Source: Crocinitomicaceae bacterium (GTDB taxonomy: Bacteria > Bacteroidota > Bacteroidia > Flavobacteriales_D > Crocinitomicaceae). Taken from it: 64,000 nucleotides of DNA. The notes under the pieces were generated by a model, which was given only the letters and a program-made list of their open reading frames with translations, was not told the origin of the DNA and did no database searches. Positions 53,701 through 62,936 of this stretch are shown here, one piece after another. The stretch is from contig JAQWHI010000018.1 in the NCBI GenBank assembly GCA_029249445.1, positions 1 through 64,000 of the forward strand, given 5' to 3'. Position numbers and translations under genes: made by a program. Numbering within the stretch: the stretch's first letter is position 1; each line of letters begins with the position of its first letter.

Positions 53701-56067
53701 GAAGAGTTGCGCGTTATTATTGAGCAGGAAGCAGCGAAGGCGATTGAGGAGCAGTTGTATACAGAACAAATGTCAAAAGGAAAGAAGGCATTTGATGGTG
53801 GATCATTTGATTTGGCACTGGTAGAATACAAGAGGGCACTGGAAGTTCGGGAAAATGATGTAGAAGCCACAGCCAGAATGGATGAGGTTCAGCAAGTTCT
53901 TGACAATTTGGCGGTATTAAATGCTGAAAAAATAAAGAATAAGAACAGGTTCGATACGATCGTTAGAGAAGCGGATGAGTTCTTTAACAGCAATAAGGAT
54001 TATGTCAATGCCAAAAGTAAGTACGAAGCGGCTTTGGCGATTTTCCCCAATGATGCTTATGTTAAACTACAGATTGATGAATGCACCAACCTCCGAATTC
54101 TTGAGTTAAAGAAGGAGTCGGATAAAGAATACCAAAAAATCCTCTCAGAAGGAGATATGTATTTCAACAATAAAAAATATGACGAAGCACAGGGTGTGTA
54201 TGAGTCTGCGGTTTTGATGCGACCAAATGACATGTATCCGAAAAATAAATTGAATAAAATTCAGGCGATTTTAAATCCACAATTGGTTGAATTGGATCAA
54301 TTAGAGGATCTGGGAACTCCTTTTGAGGGCTCTATTTTGGATGGACAATTTCTTCTCGCCCAAGCTGAGGAGGAACGCAAATTATTGAACAAACTTGCAA
54401 TTGGTCGCCAGTTGATCGAACTTGATGCTGCTCAGTCTCAAATGAATGCGGAGATGTCTGAAGGTCAGTACCAACGTTCGAGTGAGGTTGCACGAATTCA
54501 GTCCAGTATGAGCAATGAAGTCGCACAGGCAGACGTCAATCGAGAAGAAAGTTTAGCGTTGCTCAGAGCGTCTGAAAAGAAACGAACAAAGATGGATGTT
54601 CAAAATATTCAGTATGAGTATGCTGAGAATACACGCAACCAAGAAGCTATTTATGCCATGAATAATGAGCGTGATTTATATGTTGTAAGTCAAGATCAAG
54701 AGTTCAAAGAAGAACTCAATCAAATTGACAATATTACGAACGCACTCCAAGGAGCGGCGGGTGAAAGGCAACTTCAGGAGATTGATGATAGGAACGCAAA
54801 GAGTCTTCGATTCAGTTCTGTAAAGCTGAAGGTACTTGATGAGCCAATGGATTACTCTGACCAGCGCGAATTGGTGTATCAAGACGTAAGCAGGATAAAT
54901 GCATACATGGCTACTCAAGCTGCTGATAATCAGCGCAGAGAAGCTATAGATAGAATTGAGTTGGAAAATGCTTTTGGTGCAGCAGAACAAGGGTATGAAC
55001 AGTATAGTTTAAGTAGTAAAGAAGTGTCTGATTTGACTGCTGAGGAATTGAAGGCATTGACGAAATCAATCAATGATTCAGGCTACGCGCTCAATGGACT
55101 TGAAAAGGAGTCTCATTATACAGCTATGGACACATTGTCTGCAATTCGAGCTCGTCTAAATCCATTATCTCAAGATTATACCTATGCTGTTCAAGAGAGC
55201 ACTGCAGATATAGACCGAATCAAGCTGGATATTTGGGATGAACAGGCATTGCAATACACAAAGGAAAAAGACCAATCACTTGAGGTAGACCAAAAGATTG
55301 TTGCTTTTAAAAGAAAAGCGGATTCAGCTCCTTTCGATTATGAACAAGGCCACCGTGTGGTGATTGATGTGCTTTCCGAACGTATAAATGAATTGCAAAA
55401 TTTGAATGAGCAAGAGTTTAATGCAGCCATGGTAGATCGTTCAAAGGTCCAAGCATTGATTGATGCGAAAACGGACGAGATTGTAAGTGCTGGGCTTGTT
55501 GCAGAAGGTGCACATGCAAAGAAAATTGCGTATGTTCGAAGCCAAAACTTAAAGCCAAAACAGACGACTGCAGGTATCGAACAAAATGATCGCGTTGAGC
55601 GATTAGCTACGGAGAAGAATGTGAACGATATATACAATCAGGTTACATTAAATAGCGCTGCTGAGATTGCAGAGCACGCAGATCAATCAGAGCGATTTGC
55701 AGCAAAGCAAAAAGCAATTGAAAGAAAGAATTCAAACCAATTTGTTGGAAAGCAGGAGTCGCTTCAGAATACAGCGAATCAGATTCATGGAATCAATAAT
55801 ACTCCAGAGAAAAAGATGAAATTAGCCAATTCACTAGGCGAGGATTACCCGGAAGGGGTATCGGAAGAGTCGTTTACTCAAGCTGATAACAACGGAAAGA
55901 TGAAGGCAATAATAACACGTCGAATTGTCGTTATTGAAGGGCATGCAGATGTGTATGTGAGAACACAGACGATACAGGCAATAACATATTCAAAGAATGG
56001 TAAACCAAGTTTGCAACATGTTTGGAACACTGAAACGCAAGGTCCTCATTTGGAGCGCCACTTTTAG
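50767..56067 (+). CDS. Giant TPR-repeat exported protein
   Basis: A 1766-residue exported protein. A signal peptide ends at YAQ. Residues about 20-110 are a carboxypeptidase-regulatory-like beta domain (KGKVSNSDNNVPEGAVKVSI). From about 165 to 1150 there are about twenty degenerate tetratricopeptide units (for example AKGAYPEALEKYEEALGFKP, DQKDFEAAISKYKEALKLKP). Residues about 1180-1690 are long helical, Gln/Glu-rich segments. The last 75 residues are a distinct module (DYPEGVSEESFTQ, ITRRIVVIEGHADVYVR, KNGKPSLQHVWNTETQ) that I recall on other large Bacteroidota TPR proteins. Probably periplasmic scaffold, perhaps for T9SS or gliding; function unknown. Confidence 0.88.
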   Translation: MKHFILLLALILSSYGYAQELPFLFKGKVSNSDNNVPEGAVKVSIEQNGLVVSNVQTISNGKYTLRGTVDLSMPFQVTFAKTDFVSKFVQFDMTKMNEEDAPSGDLRPVDQLDIRIFKERENLDFGFLDEEPVVEFEWNPSRMGAIPDMNGANKMKSRIEDMLLEEERNKVATDTKYNQAILEADAAYAKGAYPEALEKYEEALGFKPRETHPLERISELDALILAQQEEELAASQERQAFDNLISAADNLRDQKDFEAAISKYKEALKLKPDEQHPKDQVAILSAKIAQAKKEAARQEAYDGAIQLGESFLKQKSFKAAKDKFQEASDLKPSEELPKQRLKEIAAKLNEAKAAQAEREQYKKALAEADALFDAESYKAAKSKYELVLSLEPSSTYAKTRKNSCEEKILEQNQREQTIEKIAALMNSGNVALSRRSYKEAIAAFEAVLKIDNGQLEASEKLKMALQKNEVQTLTEKGDANFNANKFQEAIEDYTAANALITSIELTDKIEAARKRLDQETALAAKNKKYEELIVLADASFESKEWEKARSLYSDALSYTNDKSYAQGQLSQIEKNIANERMVSKRKLKFEKLMLEGQTAFDRNDWSTAVSKYTTALEYTVEKEVIQAKIDEVKSIQEQELILSKQNAKISLLLNQGKAALKRKEYNKAKDKFEEVLSISASNVDAKNELEQVNAKIIELQDTAEKEKAFQKLKKEGYDFADNKEYARAKEKLTQALSLREDSEIREKIANIERKEKALTAQLERQQIFDELMDAAEVLSQEEEYEKAIAKYREASELMPNEAKPKVEIQALEKMRANALKQLKIDEKYAEIIEKGEFLISRKKYLEAIVEFNKAFVIKPNEKLPVDRAAEAERLSKESTSELERLVEKNLNVAQKKLDERNYDRALQILNNTEKLDPNNDRLKQMRFKVDAYYQREEDYTKFIADASSMELAKDFVGARKAYEAAIRLKPEEELIDKIEELRVIIEQEAAKAIEEQLYTEQMSKGKKAFDGGSFDLALVEYKRALEVRENDVEATARMDEVQQVLDNLAVLNAEKIKNKNRFDTIVREADEFFNSNKDYVNAKSKYEAALAIFPNDAYVKLQIDECTNLRILELKKESDKEYQKILSEGDMYFNNKKYDEAQGVYESAVLMRPNDMYPKNKLNKIQAILNPQLVELDQLEDLGTPFEGSILDGQFLLAQAEEERKLLNKLAIGRQLIELDAAQSQMNAEMSEGQYQRSSEVARIQSSMSNEVAQADVNREESLALLRASEKKRTKMDVQNIQYEYAENTRNQEAIYAMNNERDLYVVSQDQEFKEELNQIDNITNALQGAAGERQLQEIDDRNAKSLRFSSVKLKVLDEPMDYSDQRELVYQDVSRINAYMATQAADNQRREAIDRIELENAFGAAEQGYEQYSLSSKEVSDLTAEELKALTKSINDSGYALNGLEKESHYTAMDTLSAIRARLNPLSQDYTYAVQESTADIDRIKLDIWDEQALQYTKEKDQSLEVDQKIVAFKRKADSAPFDYEQGHRVVIDVLSERINELQNLNEQEFNAAMVDRSKVQALIDAKTDEIVSAGLVAEGAHAKKIAYVRSQNLKPKQTTAGIEQNDRVERLATEKNVNDIYNQVTLNSAAEIAEHADQSERFAAKQKAIERKNSNQFVGKQESLQNTANQIHGINNTPEKKMKLANSLGEDYPEGVSEESFTQADNNGKMKAIITRRIVVIEGHADVYVRTQTIQAITYSKNGKPSLQHVWNTETQGPHLERHF

Positions 56068-57070
56068 CCTACTGGCTCTTGTTTCATCATGTGATGAGGC
56101 ACCATTACCAACTACCGAGATCTCTGGTCAGACGCAGGGCACAACCTATACTGTAATTGTCGTTGGCGAAGAGGTAGAAGTCAATAAATCAGAGATAGAC
56201 CGTCTTTTGCGTGATTTTGATCTTTCATTGTCTACTTATATTGATGAATCGGTGATTTCAAAATTGAATCAATCGATCGAGCCAATGCGTTTAATTGACA
56301 AAAGTGGGTATTTCAAAACATGTTATGAAGAGAGTCAAGATGTTTTTCAGCGGACCAAAGGTTTGTTCGACCCATCTGTCTACCCGTTAGTCAAAGGTTG
56401 GGGGTTTATGAACAACATGGAGACTCCATTGGTGCAAGATGAAATTGATTCTTTGCTGCAATTTATAGGTTTTGAGCCGGGTAAGTTACACACTATTTCA
56501 TTTTCTGATTCTGATATCTCAATGGTGAAATCTGAAACGAATTTTAAAATTGATTTTAATGCGATTGCTCAAGGGTTGTCGGTTGATGTTCTATTTGATT
56601 TTATTAGAGCGAAGGGTTACAATAACTTTTTCGTTGAAATCGGAGGTGAGCTGCGCGTTAGTGGAAGAAACAAATACAATACAAGTTGGAACATAGCGGT
56701 TGATCGACCAATTGCGAACCTCGAAGCCCGTCAGTTAGATACAATCATTCACATATCGAATAAAGCGATCGCTACAAGTGGAAATTACCGGAAGTTTTAT
56801 GTAAAATATGGTGTCAAGTATTCCCATACTTTGAACCCAAAAACAGGAGTTCCTGTGAGGCATAGGCTTCTGAGTGCGACAGTGATTGCTGAAAAGTGCT
56901 CTACTGCTGATGCATATGCTACAGCATTTATGGTGATGGGTGTAGATGCCACACAACAATTTATTAAGGAGAATGAAGATCTAAATTTGGATGCTTATCT
57001 GATTTATACAGATGCTAGGGGGAATTTAAAGCATACCATGTCATCTGGTTTTCCGCGTTATTTACAATGA
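56018..57070 (+). CDS. apbE: FAD:protein FMN transferase
   Basis: A 350-residue ApbE-type lipoprotein, which attaches FMN covalently to Thr residues of membrane redox proteins. Signal and lipobox are clear from ATG 56018 (LALVSSC). Family motifs are QTQGTTYTV, LFDPSVYPLVKGWGF, DFNAIAQGLSVDVLFDF, VEIGGELRVSGRN, HTLNPKTGVPVRH and STADAYATAFMVMG. The frame opens seven codons upstream, but ATG 56018 gives the lipobox at the right distance. It overlaps the TPR gene by 50 bp in another frame, an unusually long overlap. Confidence 0.93.
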   Translation: MFGTLKRKVLIWSATFSLLALVSSCDEAPLPTTEISGQTQGTTYTVIVVGEEVEVNKSEIDRLLRDFDLSLSTYIDESVISKLNQSIEPMRLIDKSGYFKTCYEESQDVFQRTKGLFDPSVYPLVKGWGFMNNMETPLVQDEIDSLLQFIGFEPGKLHTISFSDSDISMVKSETNFKIDFNAIAQGLSVDVLFDFIRAKGYNNFFVEIGGELRVSGRNKYNTSWNIAVDRPIANLEARQLDTIIHISNKAIATSGNYRKFYVKYGVKYSHTLNPKTGVPVRHRLLSATVIAEKCSTADAYATAFMVMGVDATQQFIKENEDLNLDAYLIYTDARGNLKHTMSSGFPRYLQ

Positions 57071-57159
57071 TGTTTTCCGCATACTACTGTGCGTAACTCT
57101 GCATGTTTCTGGTGCGATGTGTTCTTCATTTAATGTATTTTCATAAAAAGAAATCAATT

Positions 57160-57516
57160 ATGTTAGCAAAAAAAGTTTTAGAGGTGCTCTTTACTTTGGT
57201 GTTATTCGGTATTGGAGGTCTGCTTAGTGCTCATTTTATTGCGATTACGTCTATTGTTGAGATTCAGTTTTTACCTATTTATATAATGGTATTGTGTCTT
57301 TGTTACGTAATTGTTCAAATTGTAAAACGCTACGCCCTCAATAATCAGAATTGGTGGGATTGGCTCTATTACATCGGACTTCTCTCTATAATGGTTCCTG
57401 CCTATATGATCAACGAAGAGAACTCAACGCTTTTTATTGGATTGGCGAATTACGGAACTTTATTTCTTCTTATTCCTGTGATTGGAGACGCATTACAAAT
57501 CTTTCAAAAGAAATAA
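57160..57516 (+). CDS. Small membrane protein, unknown function
   Basis: A 118-residue protein with about four membrane helices from ATG 57160 (VLEVLFTLVLFGIGGLLS, FLPIYIMVLCLCYVIV, WLYYIGLLSIMVPAYMI, LANYGTLFLLIPVIG). A frame extension to 57103 would add 19 residues of poor quality. I recognise no family. It ends 4 bp before mpl, suggesting co-expression, perhaps with cell-wall recycling or envelope assembly. Confidence 0.75.
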   Translation: MLAKKVLEVLFTLVLFGIGGLLSAHFIAITSIVEIQFLPIYIMVLCLCYVIVQIVKRYALNNQNWWDWLYYIGLLSIMVPAYMINEENSTLFIGLANYGTLFLLIPVIGDALQIFQKK

Positions 57517-57520
57517 CAAT

Positions 57521-58882
57521 ATGAATGTTCACTTCATAGCAATTGGTGGTAGTGCAATGCACAATTTGGCAATAGCACTCAATCGCAAGGGTATGAATAT
57601 AACAGGTTCTGATGATGAAATTTTTGAACCTTCAAGATCACGCTTAATGAGAGAAGGGATTCTTCCAGAGTCTATCGGTTGGAATAAAGATAGAATTAGC
57701 TCTGGACTAGATGCTGTTATTCTCGGAATGCATGCACGAGCTGACAATCCAGAACTTCTTCGTGCCAAGGAACTCGGTGTTCCTGTATACTCATATCCCG
57801 AATACCTCTATGAACAGAGTAAGTACAAAAAACGGATTGTCATTGGTGGTTCCCATGGAAAAACAACAATTACATCAATGTTGTTGCATGTGATCAATGC
57901 GATTGGAATGAATGTAGATTACATGGTTGGTGCACAGTTGGATGGCTACGATTGTATGGTGAAGATTACTGAAGAAGCCTCTATCATGATATTAGAGGGA
58001 GATGAATACTTAAGTTCACCAATTGATCGTAGGCCGAAATTCCATCTCTACAAGCCTGATGTTGCCATAATTAGTGGAATCGCTTGGGATCATATTAACG
58101 TATTTCCCACCTTTGAAAATTATGTTGACCAGTTCGATCAATTTTGCGATGAGATTGTTGAAGGAGGCGTTTTGATTTACAATTTCGAAGATGAAGAAGT
58201 ACGAAGTTTAGGAGAGCGCCATGAGGACAAATTACAAACGGTTCCATATCATACACCAAATTATGAAGTAACAAAAACAGGCACACTTTTGCACTATAAA
58301 GGCAAAGAGTACCCTTTGAATATTTTCGGTGCGCACAATCTACAGAATATGATTGGCGCAATGCATCTTGGCGCTTCTATCGGTATTGATACCGATGCTT
58401 TTTTAAAGGCTGCAGCTACATTTACTGGGGCAGGAAAACGATTACAAAGAGTCATTGAAAATGACACTTTCGTGATGTATAAGGATTTTGCGCACTCGCC
58501 CTCCAAACTCAAAGCAACTACGAAAGCGGTGAAGGATCAATACAAAGAAAGAAAAGTGATTGCTTGTATGGAATTACATACATTTTCATCATTGAAAAAA
58601 GAGTTTTTGCCGCAATACAATCGTGCAATGGCTGAAGCAGATGTTGCAATTGTATACTTCAGTCCACAAGTCGTCGCACACAAAAAATTAGATGCCATTT
58701 CAAAAGAGATGGTCCTGGATGGATTTGGTGGTAATGTCATTGTGATGAATAGAACTGAGGAGGTACTTCGTTTTATTCGCGAACAGGAATGGGATAAGTC
58801 TGTATTACTCATGATGTCCTCTGGAAATTTTGATGGTATTGATTACGATGCTCTTGGCGGGGAAATCTTAAATCAGTTTTAA
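57521..58882 (+). CDS. mpl: UDP-MurNAc:tripeptide ligase, murein recycling
   Basis: A 453-residue Mur ligase of the Mpl type, which attaches recycled L-Ala-D-Glu-mesoDAP tripeptide to UDP-MurNAc. N-terminal UDP-binding domain VHFIAIGGSAMHNLAIAL, a P-loop IGGSHGKTTITSML, and the central-domain SGIAWDHINVFP and GAHNLQNMIGA motifs are present. The ligand-binding domain ends with LMMSSGNFDG. MurC is longer in its central part, and the SAMHNLA start is typical for Bacteroidota Mpl. An in-frame ATG at 57482 lies within the previous gene; 57521 is preferred. Confidence 0.92.
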   Translation: MNVHFIAIGGSAMHNLAIALNRKGMNITGSDDEIFEPSRSRLMREGILPESIGWNKDRISSGLDAVILGMHARADNPELLRAKELGVPVYSYPEYLYEQSKYKKRIVIGGSHGKTTITSMLLHVINAIGMNVDYMVGAQLDGYDCMVKITEEASIMILEGDEYLSSPIDRRPKFHLYKPDVAIISGIAWDHINVFPTFENYVDQFDQFCDEIVEGGVLIYNFEDEEVRSLGERHEDKLQTVPYHTPNYEVTKTGTLLHYKGKEYPLNIFGAHNLQNMIGAMHLGASIGIDTDAFLKAAATFTGAGKRLQRVIENDTFVMYKDFAHSPSKLKATTKAVKDQYKERKVIACMELHTFSSLKKEFLPQYNRAMAEADVAIVYFSPQVVAHKKLDAISKEMVLDGFGGNVIVMNRTEEVLRFIREQEWDKSVLLMMSSGNFDGIDYDALGGEILNQF

Positions 58883-58883
58883 A

Positions 58884-60671
58884 ATGAAAGCACGGATTGG
58901 AGCTGCAATATCGAATAAAGATACGAGGGTACTTATTTTAATTGTAGGTTTGGGAATATTGCTCCGCGTCCTGGCACTTCCTCTAGTTCAAGTAGTGGAT
59001 GCAGATGCGGTAACCCGAGTTTTTGTTTCAAAAAAATGGTTACTCGATCCAAATTTCATCACAGAAGGGGTTTGGCCTCCGTTGCATTACTATTTCAATG
59101 CTGTAGTGATCTGGATGACTGGTAGCCATATTACCGCACCAATTGTCGCTCACATGCTCATGGCAGCATTTACGGCGGTCCCTATTTATAAATTCACAAA
59201 AAGAGAAGTGAGTAAAAAAGGGGCTTGGCTTGCTGCACTTTTGTATGTTTTGAGTCCAATAATTTTCCGAAATTCATTTCATACTTTGTCTGGTATTCCT
59301 TACTGTTTCTTTGTTGCGCTTGGCTTTAACGCACTATCGTTGGCAATTCGAGAGAGGAATGTTCGACAAGCTATATATGCCGGATTATTTTTGACTGTAG
59401 CATCGGGATTTAGATATGAGGCATGGTTACTTATTGCTTTGTTGACAGGAATTACAGTATATTTTAGGTTGTGGCGAATTATGCTATTCTTCTGGCTATT
59501 TTCAATGATTTTTCCGCTTTTTTGGATGATTGGAAATTATGTTGCTCACCACGATTTCTTTTACGGATTAAGTGGAGCCTACAAATGGAACATCATCCTG
59601 GAAGGGGTTAATGCAAATGTACCTATCGATAAAAAAGTGCTTCGCTGGCTCTATTTTCCGTTGACTTGGTTCTTTATATTTTCTCCAATTGTAGCTTCAT
59701 GGCTTGGTTTTAAGCTTGTTTCTAAGTGGCGTAGAAAAGAATTGAAATTATCACTGTTTGTTTGGGCCGTTCCTTTTTGGGTCATGTTATTCACATTCAT
59801 GTATAAGGCTAGTGAAGGAACGCTTCTGTTACAGACGCGTTTTACATCCTCTTTAATCCTTCTCTCTATTCCTTTTACGGGGTTGTTGATAGATGAAATG
59901 ATATGGAATAAAACAAGACGTTTGATATTGGGTTTAGTGATCGCATCAATTTTGCCTTTGTCTTATTTTTGGATTACAGTCCAGTATCAAGATTGGTTTC
60001 CTAAGGATACACTGCCGCAAAAGGTAATGTTGGCGTATCGATCAAATACGCTTTTGTCGTGCAATGCGTTGCCTCGTCTTGAAGATCAAGGAATCGCGAG
60101 AATGAGCAATGAAATCAATAAGAATCTGAGTCCGGATGATGGTCTTATACTTGACTTCTGGTCATGGCAAAGCAGTTATTACTTCGCCTTGTATTCGAAT
60201 CTAGACCCATCGCAAATTTATCAAGTAAATGGGGCGACGAATGCTCCAGAATACGTGATTTTTGTAAAAGAGTTGTTGGAAAAGTGCCCAAAAGGGGTGA
60301 TTGTTTTAAAATGCAATTCTAAATTTCGAGATTTATATGATATCGATGGGGATTTAGTTGTTTTCAAAACGATCGATGAACACACAATTCGATTGACTCC
60401 TATTTCGGACAATGGGCATCTTTATGTCTATAAGTACGACTTGGTTGAGGCAGGTGCCACTACTGATACTTCAAAAGGGATTGAATTGTGTCCGATTCCC
60501 TTTTCCCGCAATCATTTTAGAAACAGCGTAAAAGACAACTTGGCTTGGTATCAAGAATGTGTTTTAAAATCGCATGATGAAGGAACCCCAATAGATCAGA
60601 TTATTGAGGGGATGGTAGATTGGGTCATAAATGATAGATTGGAGAGAGGGCAAAAAACTATTGGAGATTAA
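58884..60671 (+). CDS. GT-C type membrane glycosyltransferase (GT39-like)
   Basis: A 595-residue integral membrane protein starting one base after mpl. It has about eleven helices, beginning ILIVGLGILLRVLALP. The first loop carries the acidic motif DADAVTRVF typical of GT-C polyprenyl-phosphate-sugar transferases, and WPPLHYYFNAVVIW resembles the PMT/GT39 and ArnT loop. The C-terminal 200 residues are soluble and would face the periplasm. It likely transfers a sugar from a lipid carrier to a surface molecule or protein. Acceptor unknown. Confidence 0.85.
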   Translation: MKARIGAAISNKDTRVLILIVGLGILLRVLALPLVQVVDADAVTRVFVSKKWLLDPNFITEGVWPPLHYYFNAVVIWMTGSHITAPIVAHMLMAAFTAVPIYKFTKREVSKKGAWLAALLYVLSPIIFRNSFHTLSGIPYCFFVALGFNALSLAIRERNVRQAIYAGLFLTVASGFRYEAWLLIALLTGITVYFRLWRIMLFFWLFSMIFPLFWMIGNYVAHHDFFYGLSGAYKWNIILEGVNANVPIDKKVLRWLYFPLTWFFIFSPIVASWLGFKLVSKWRRKELKLSLFVWAVPFWVMLFTFMYKASEGTLLLQTRFTSSLILLSIPFTGLLIDEMIWNKTRRLILGLVIASILPLSYFWITVQYQDWFPKDTLPQKVMLAYRSNTLLSCNALPRLEDQGIARMSNEINKNLSPDDGLILDFWSWQSSYYFALYSNLDPSQIYQVNGATNAPEYVIFVKELLEKCPKGVIVLKCNSKFRDLYDIDGDLVVFKTIDEHTIRLTPISDNGHLYVYKYDLVEAGATTDTSKGIELCPIPFSRNHFRNSVKDNLAWYQECVLKSHDEGTPIDQIIEGMVDWVINDRLERGQKTIGD

Positions 60672-60676
60672 ACCTC

Positions 60677-61708
60677 TTATCGTTTGTATTTCAGTTGCTC
60701 TGAACGTCCTTTTCGGAATATTTTGTTGCTTACTTCTTTTCCTCTTCGTTGCTCTTTTTGAACATCCTCGGGCATTGCGTTTACTTCCATACAATCTTGA
60801 GAACAGCAATTGTTCATTTTTTTGCGGCACGATTCACATTGAATGAATAAAAGATGACATGCGGCATTTTCGCAATTTGTATGTGTGTCGCAAGCTGCTC
60901 CGCATTGATGGCATTGAGAAATTACTTCTTCCGATATTCTCTCAGAACGTCGGTGGTCAAAAACAAAATTTTTGCCATGGAACTTATTTTCAAGACCTTC
61001 TGATTTTACTTGTCGGACATACTCAATAATTCCACCCTCCAATTGGTATACGTTTTTGAATCCTTTGTGCTTAAAGTAAGCACTTGCTTTTTCACATCGA
61101 ATCCCACCAGTACAATACATTACGAGACTTTTGTCTTCTTTGTTTTCTTTTAGGTCTTGCTCAATAATGTCGAGAGAATCTCGAAAGGTGTCCACATCTG
61201 GTGTTATAGCACCTTCGAAATGACCAATTTCACTCTCGTAGTGGTTTCGCATATCTACCAAGATTGTTTTTTCCTCTGCAATGATGTCGTTAAAGTCACT
61301 GGCATTGAGGTGAATACCTTTGTTTGTTACATCAAACGTGTTGTCATTCAACCCATCAGCAACAATTTTGTCTCTTACTTTTATTTTCAGTTTAAGAAAA
61401 GATTTGTTGTCCTGTTCGACAGCTACATTTAAACGGATTCCATTCAAAAAATCTATTGCGTACAACTGTTCACGAAACGCTTCAAAATTACTTGCCGGAA
61501 CCGAAATTTGTGCATTTATTCCTTCAGTAGCTATATAGGTTCTACCAAGCACGTCTAAGGCGTTCCAAGTAATGAATAAATTATTTCTAAATGTTTTTGG
61601 GTTCTCTATGCGATGGTACTGATAGAAAGAGATTGTTATCCGGCGTTCACCAGCGTTATCAATCATTTCCGCTCTTTCCTTCGCACTTAATTTGTTGTAC
61701 AGTTGCAT
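60677..61708 (-). CDS. trhO: tRNA uridine(34) hydroxylase TrhO (rhodanese domain)
   Basis: A 343-residue rhodanese-family enzyme that hydroxylates uridine 34 of certain tRNAs with oxygen, the step toward 5-methoxyuridine. The N-terminal domain contains FYQYHRIENPKTFRNNL and RTYIATEGINAQISVP, the conserved YceA/TrhO entry. The rhodanese loop is MYCTGGIRCEKASAYFKHKG with its catalytic Cys. The C-terminus has a Cys cluster (QCHQCGAACDTHTNC, CESCRKKMNNCC), probably zinc-binding. Convergent with the glycosyltransferase gene, 5 bp apart. Confidence 0.93.
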   Translation of the reverse strand: MQLYNKLSAKERAEMIDNAGERRITISFYQYHRIENPKTFRNNLFITWNALDVLGRTYIATEGINAQISVPASNFEAFREQLYAIDFLNGIRLNVAVEQDNKSFLKLKIKVRDKIVADGLNDNTFDVTNKGIHLNASDFNDIIAEEKTILVDMRNHYESEIGHFEGAITPDVDTFRDSLDIIEQDLKENKEDKSLVMYCTGGIRCEKASAYFKHKGFKNVYQLEGGIIEYVRQVKSEGLENKFHGKNFVFDHRRSERISEEVISQCHQCGAACDTHTNCENAACHLLFIQCESCRKKMNNCCSQDCMEVNAMPEDVQKEQRRGKEVSNKIFRKGRSEQLKYKR

Positions 61709-61875
61709 GCTATAAACCGATTAAATTTGAATGTTGCACAAAGGTACTACATTTTTAATGGAAAAGATGATTTTTAAGGATGACATGTTTTTTGTTAAAT
61801 CATGATTTCTGTCATGTTTTGTATCAATTTTCTGTTTTAACTTAGTACTTAACAACTAAAAACAAAGGGCAATTT

Positions 61876-62295
61876 ATGGGACAATTAATTGAAGTTAATC
61901 AAGTGGAAATCTTGGTGAAATTTACTTCACCAACAAAAGGAAAAATAACATTTAAAGATCTTGGAATTATGGATGAGCAATTGGTTCTCAATGGCGGTTT
62001 TCTTCGTCTGAGATTCGACCTTGAAGGAATTGGTGCACATGATTATTTTGCTTTTCCAACCATTGAGGTGTCCAATAAGGAAAATTGCGCTGAAACACAC
62101 TGGCAGTGTGAGTTTAATGGAGAAACAATATTAGACAAGATGGATCATCATGGCCATTCAACTGTCATGCTACTTGCCAAAAAGAAATTGATTTCGCTTG
62201 AACACCGTCATGAAAATGAATTAATTGTCCACGCGGAATTTCCTGAAGCCGTACATTTGATTGCTGAAGATTCGTACATCAATTTTTTTAAATAG
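61876..62295 (+). CDS. Small cytoplasmic protein, unknown function
   Basis: A 139-residue protein without signal or membrane segment. It looks beta-rich: VNQVEILVKFTSPTKGKITFKD, NGGFLRLRFDLEGIGAHDYFAFP, then a His-rich turn (MDHHGHSTVML, LEHRHENELIVH) and FPEAVHLIAEDSYINFFK. The four or more His residues in two clusters could bind metal, but I see no family match. Clear start after an upstream A-rich leader; single gene. Confidence 0.7.
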   Translation: MGQLIEVNQVEILVKFTSPTKGKITFKDLGIMDEQLVLNGGFLRLRFDLEGIGAHDYFAFPTIEVSNKENCAETHWQCEFNGETILDKMDHHGHSTVMLLAKKKLISLEHRHENELIVHAEFPEAVHLIAEDSYINFFK

Positions 62296-62367
62296 AAGTT
62301 GATTTCAAGCGATGGGGAACATTATTTCGCTCTTGGTGTTTTTTTGTTCCTAAAATAATGAGTTGAA

Positions 62368-62925
62368 CTACTGATCGCGAAAAACTATTTTGCGGTAGAT
62401 CACAGTAATGAATATACTGTTCAAGGTGGCCAGTAAAAGCAGTGCTAGCATTGATAAGGTCATTGTTGAAGAGGCTTTATAAAATCCTTCCGGACCTGTT
62501 TTGAGTTTTTCATAGATCTCCTCTTTGGATAAGATTTCAAATTCAGCGTTTTGTGCGCGTGCTTTTTCAAGACCATTTGGTTTGTCAAGTTCTTTCTTAA
62601 TTCCCATATGGGCTTCAGCAATTTGATGTTTATTGAATTCTGGATCAATTTCGGAGTAATAGAAATAGATAAAGATACTTACAATCATAGCATAGGGAAC
62701 GCCTGCTGTTAGTCCATTTTTTATATCATTGAGCGCATTTGATGCTTCGGTTTCTTTTCGCTTGTGAAGAAAGAGTCCAACTGCAATAGAAAGCAAAACA
62801 CACAGCATGTTCAGCAATACTGATGGGACGATGTTGTATCCAGTTGCTCCTGTCCAAAAAAACAACATCTTAATTAAGATCCAAAGTCCAGCGAAAAAAA
62901 GTCCAGTTTTTATGGTGATTTTCAT
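62368..62925 (-). CDS. DUF4199 family membrane protein
   Basis: A 185-residue inner-membrane protein of the DUF4199 family, common in Bacteroidota. It has four membrane helices (GLFFAGLWILIKMLFFWTG, VLLNMLCVLLSIAVGLFL, VPYAMIVSIFIYFYY, SMLALLLLATLNSIFITVIY) and a soluble loop (about residues 95-145). The TAGVPYAM segment is the family core. Function unknown. It follows rho by 11 bp on the same strand, so both may share a transcript. Confidence 0.85.
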   Translation of the reverse strand: MKITIKTGLFFAGLWILIKMLFFWTGATGYNIVPSVLLNMLCVLLSIAVGLFLHKRKETEASNALNDIKNGLTAGVPYAMIVSIFIYFYYSEIDPEFNKHQIAEAHMGIKKELDKPNGLEKARAQNAEFEILSKEEIYEKLKTGPEGFYKASSTMTLSMLALLLLATLNSIFITVIYRKIVFRDQ

Positions 62926-62936
62926 TATTCGCTGGA

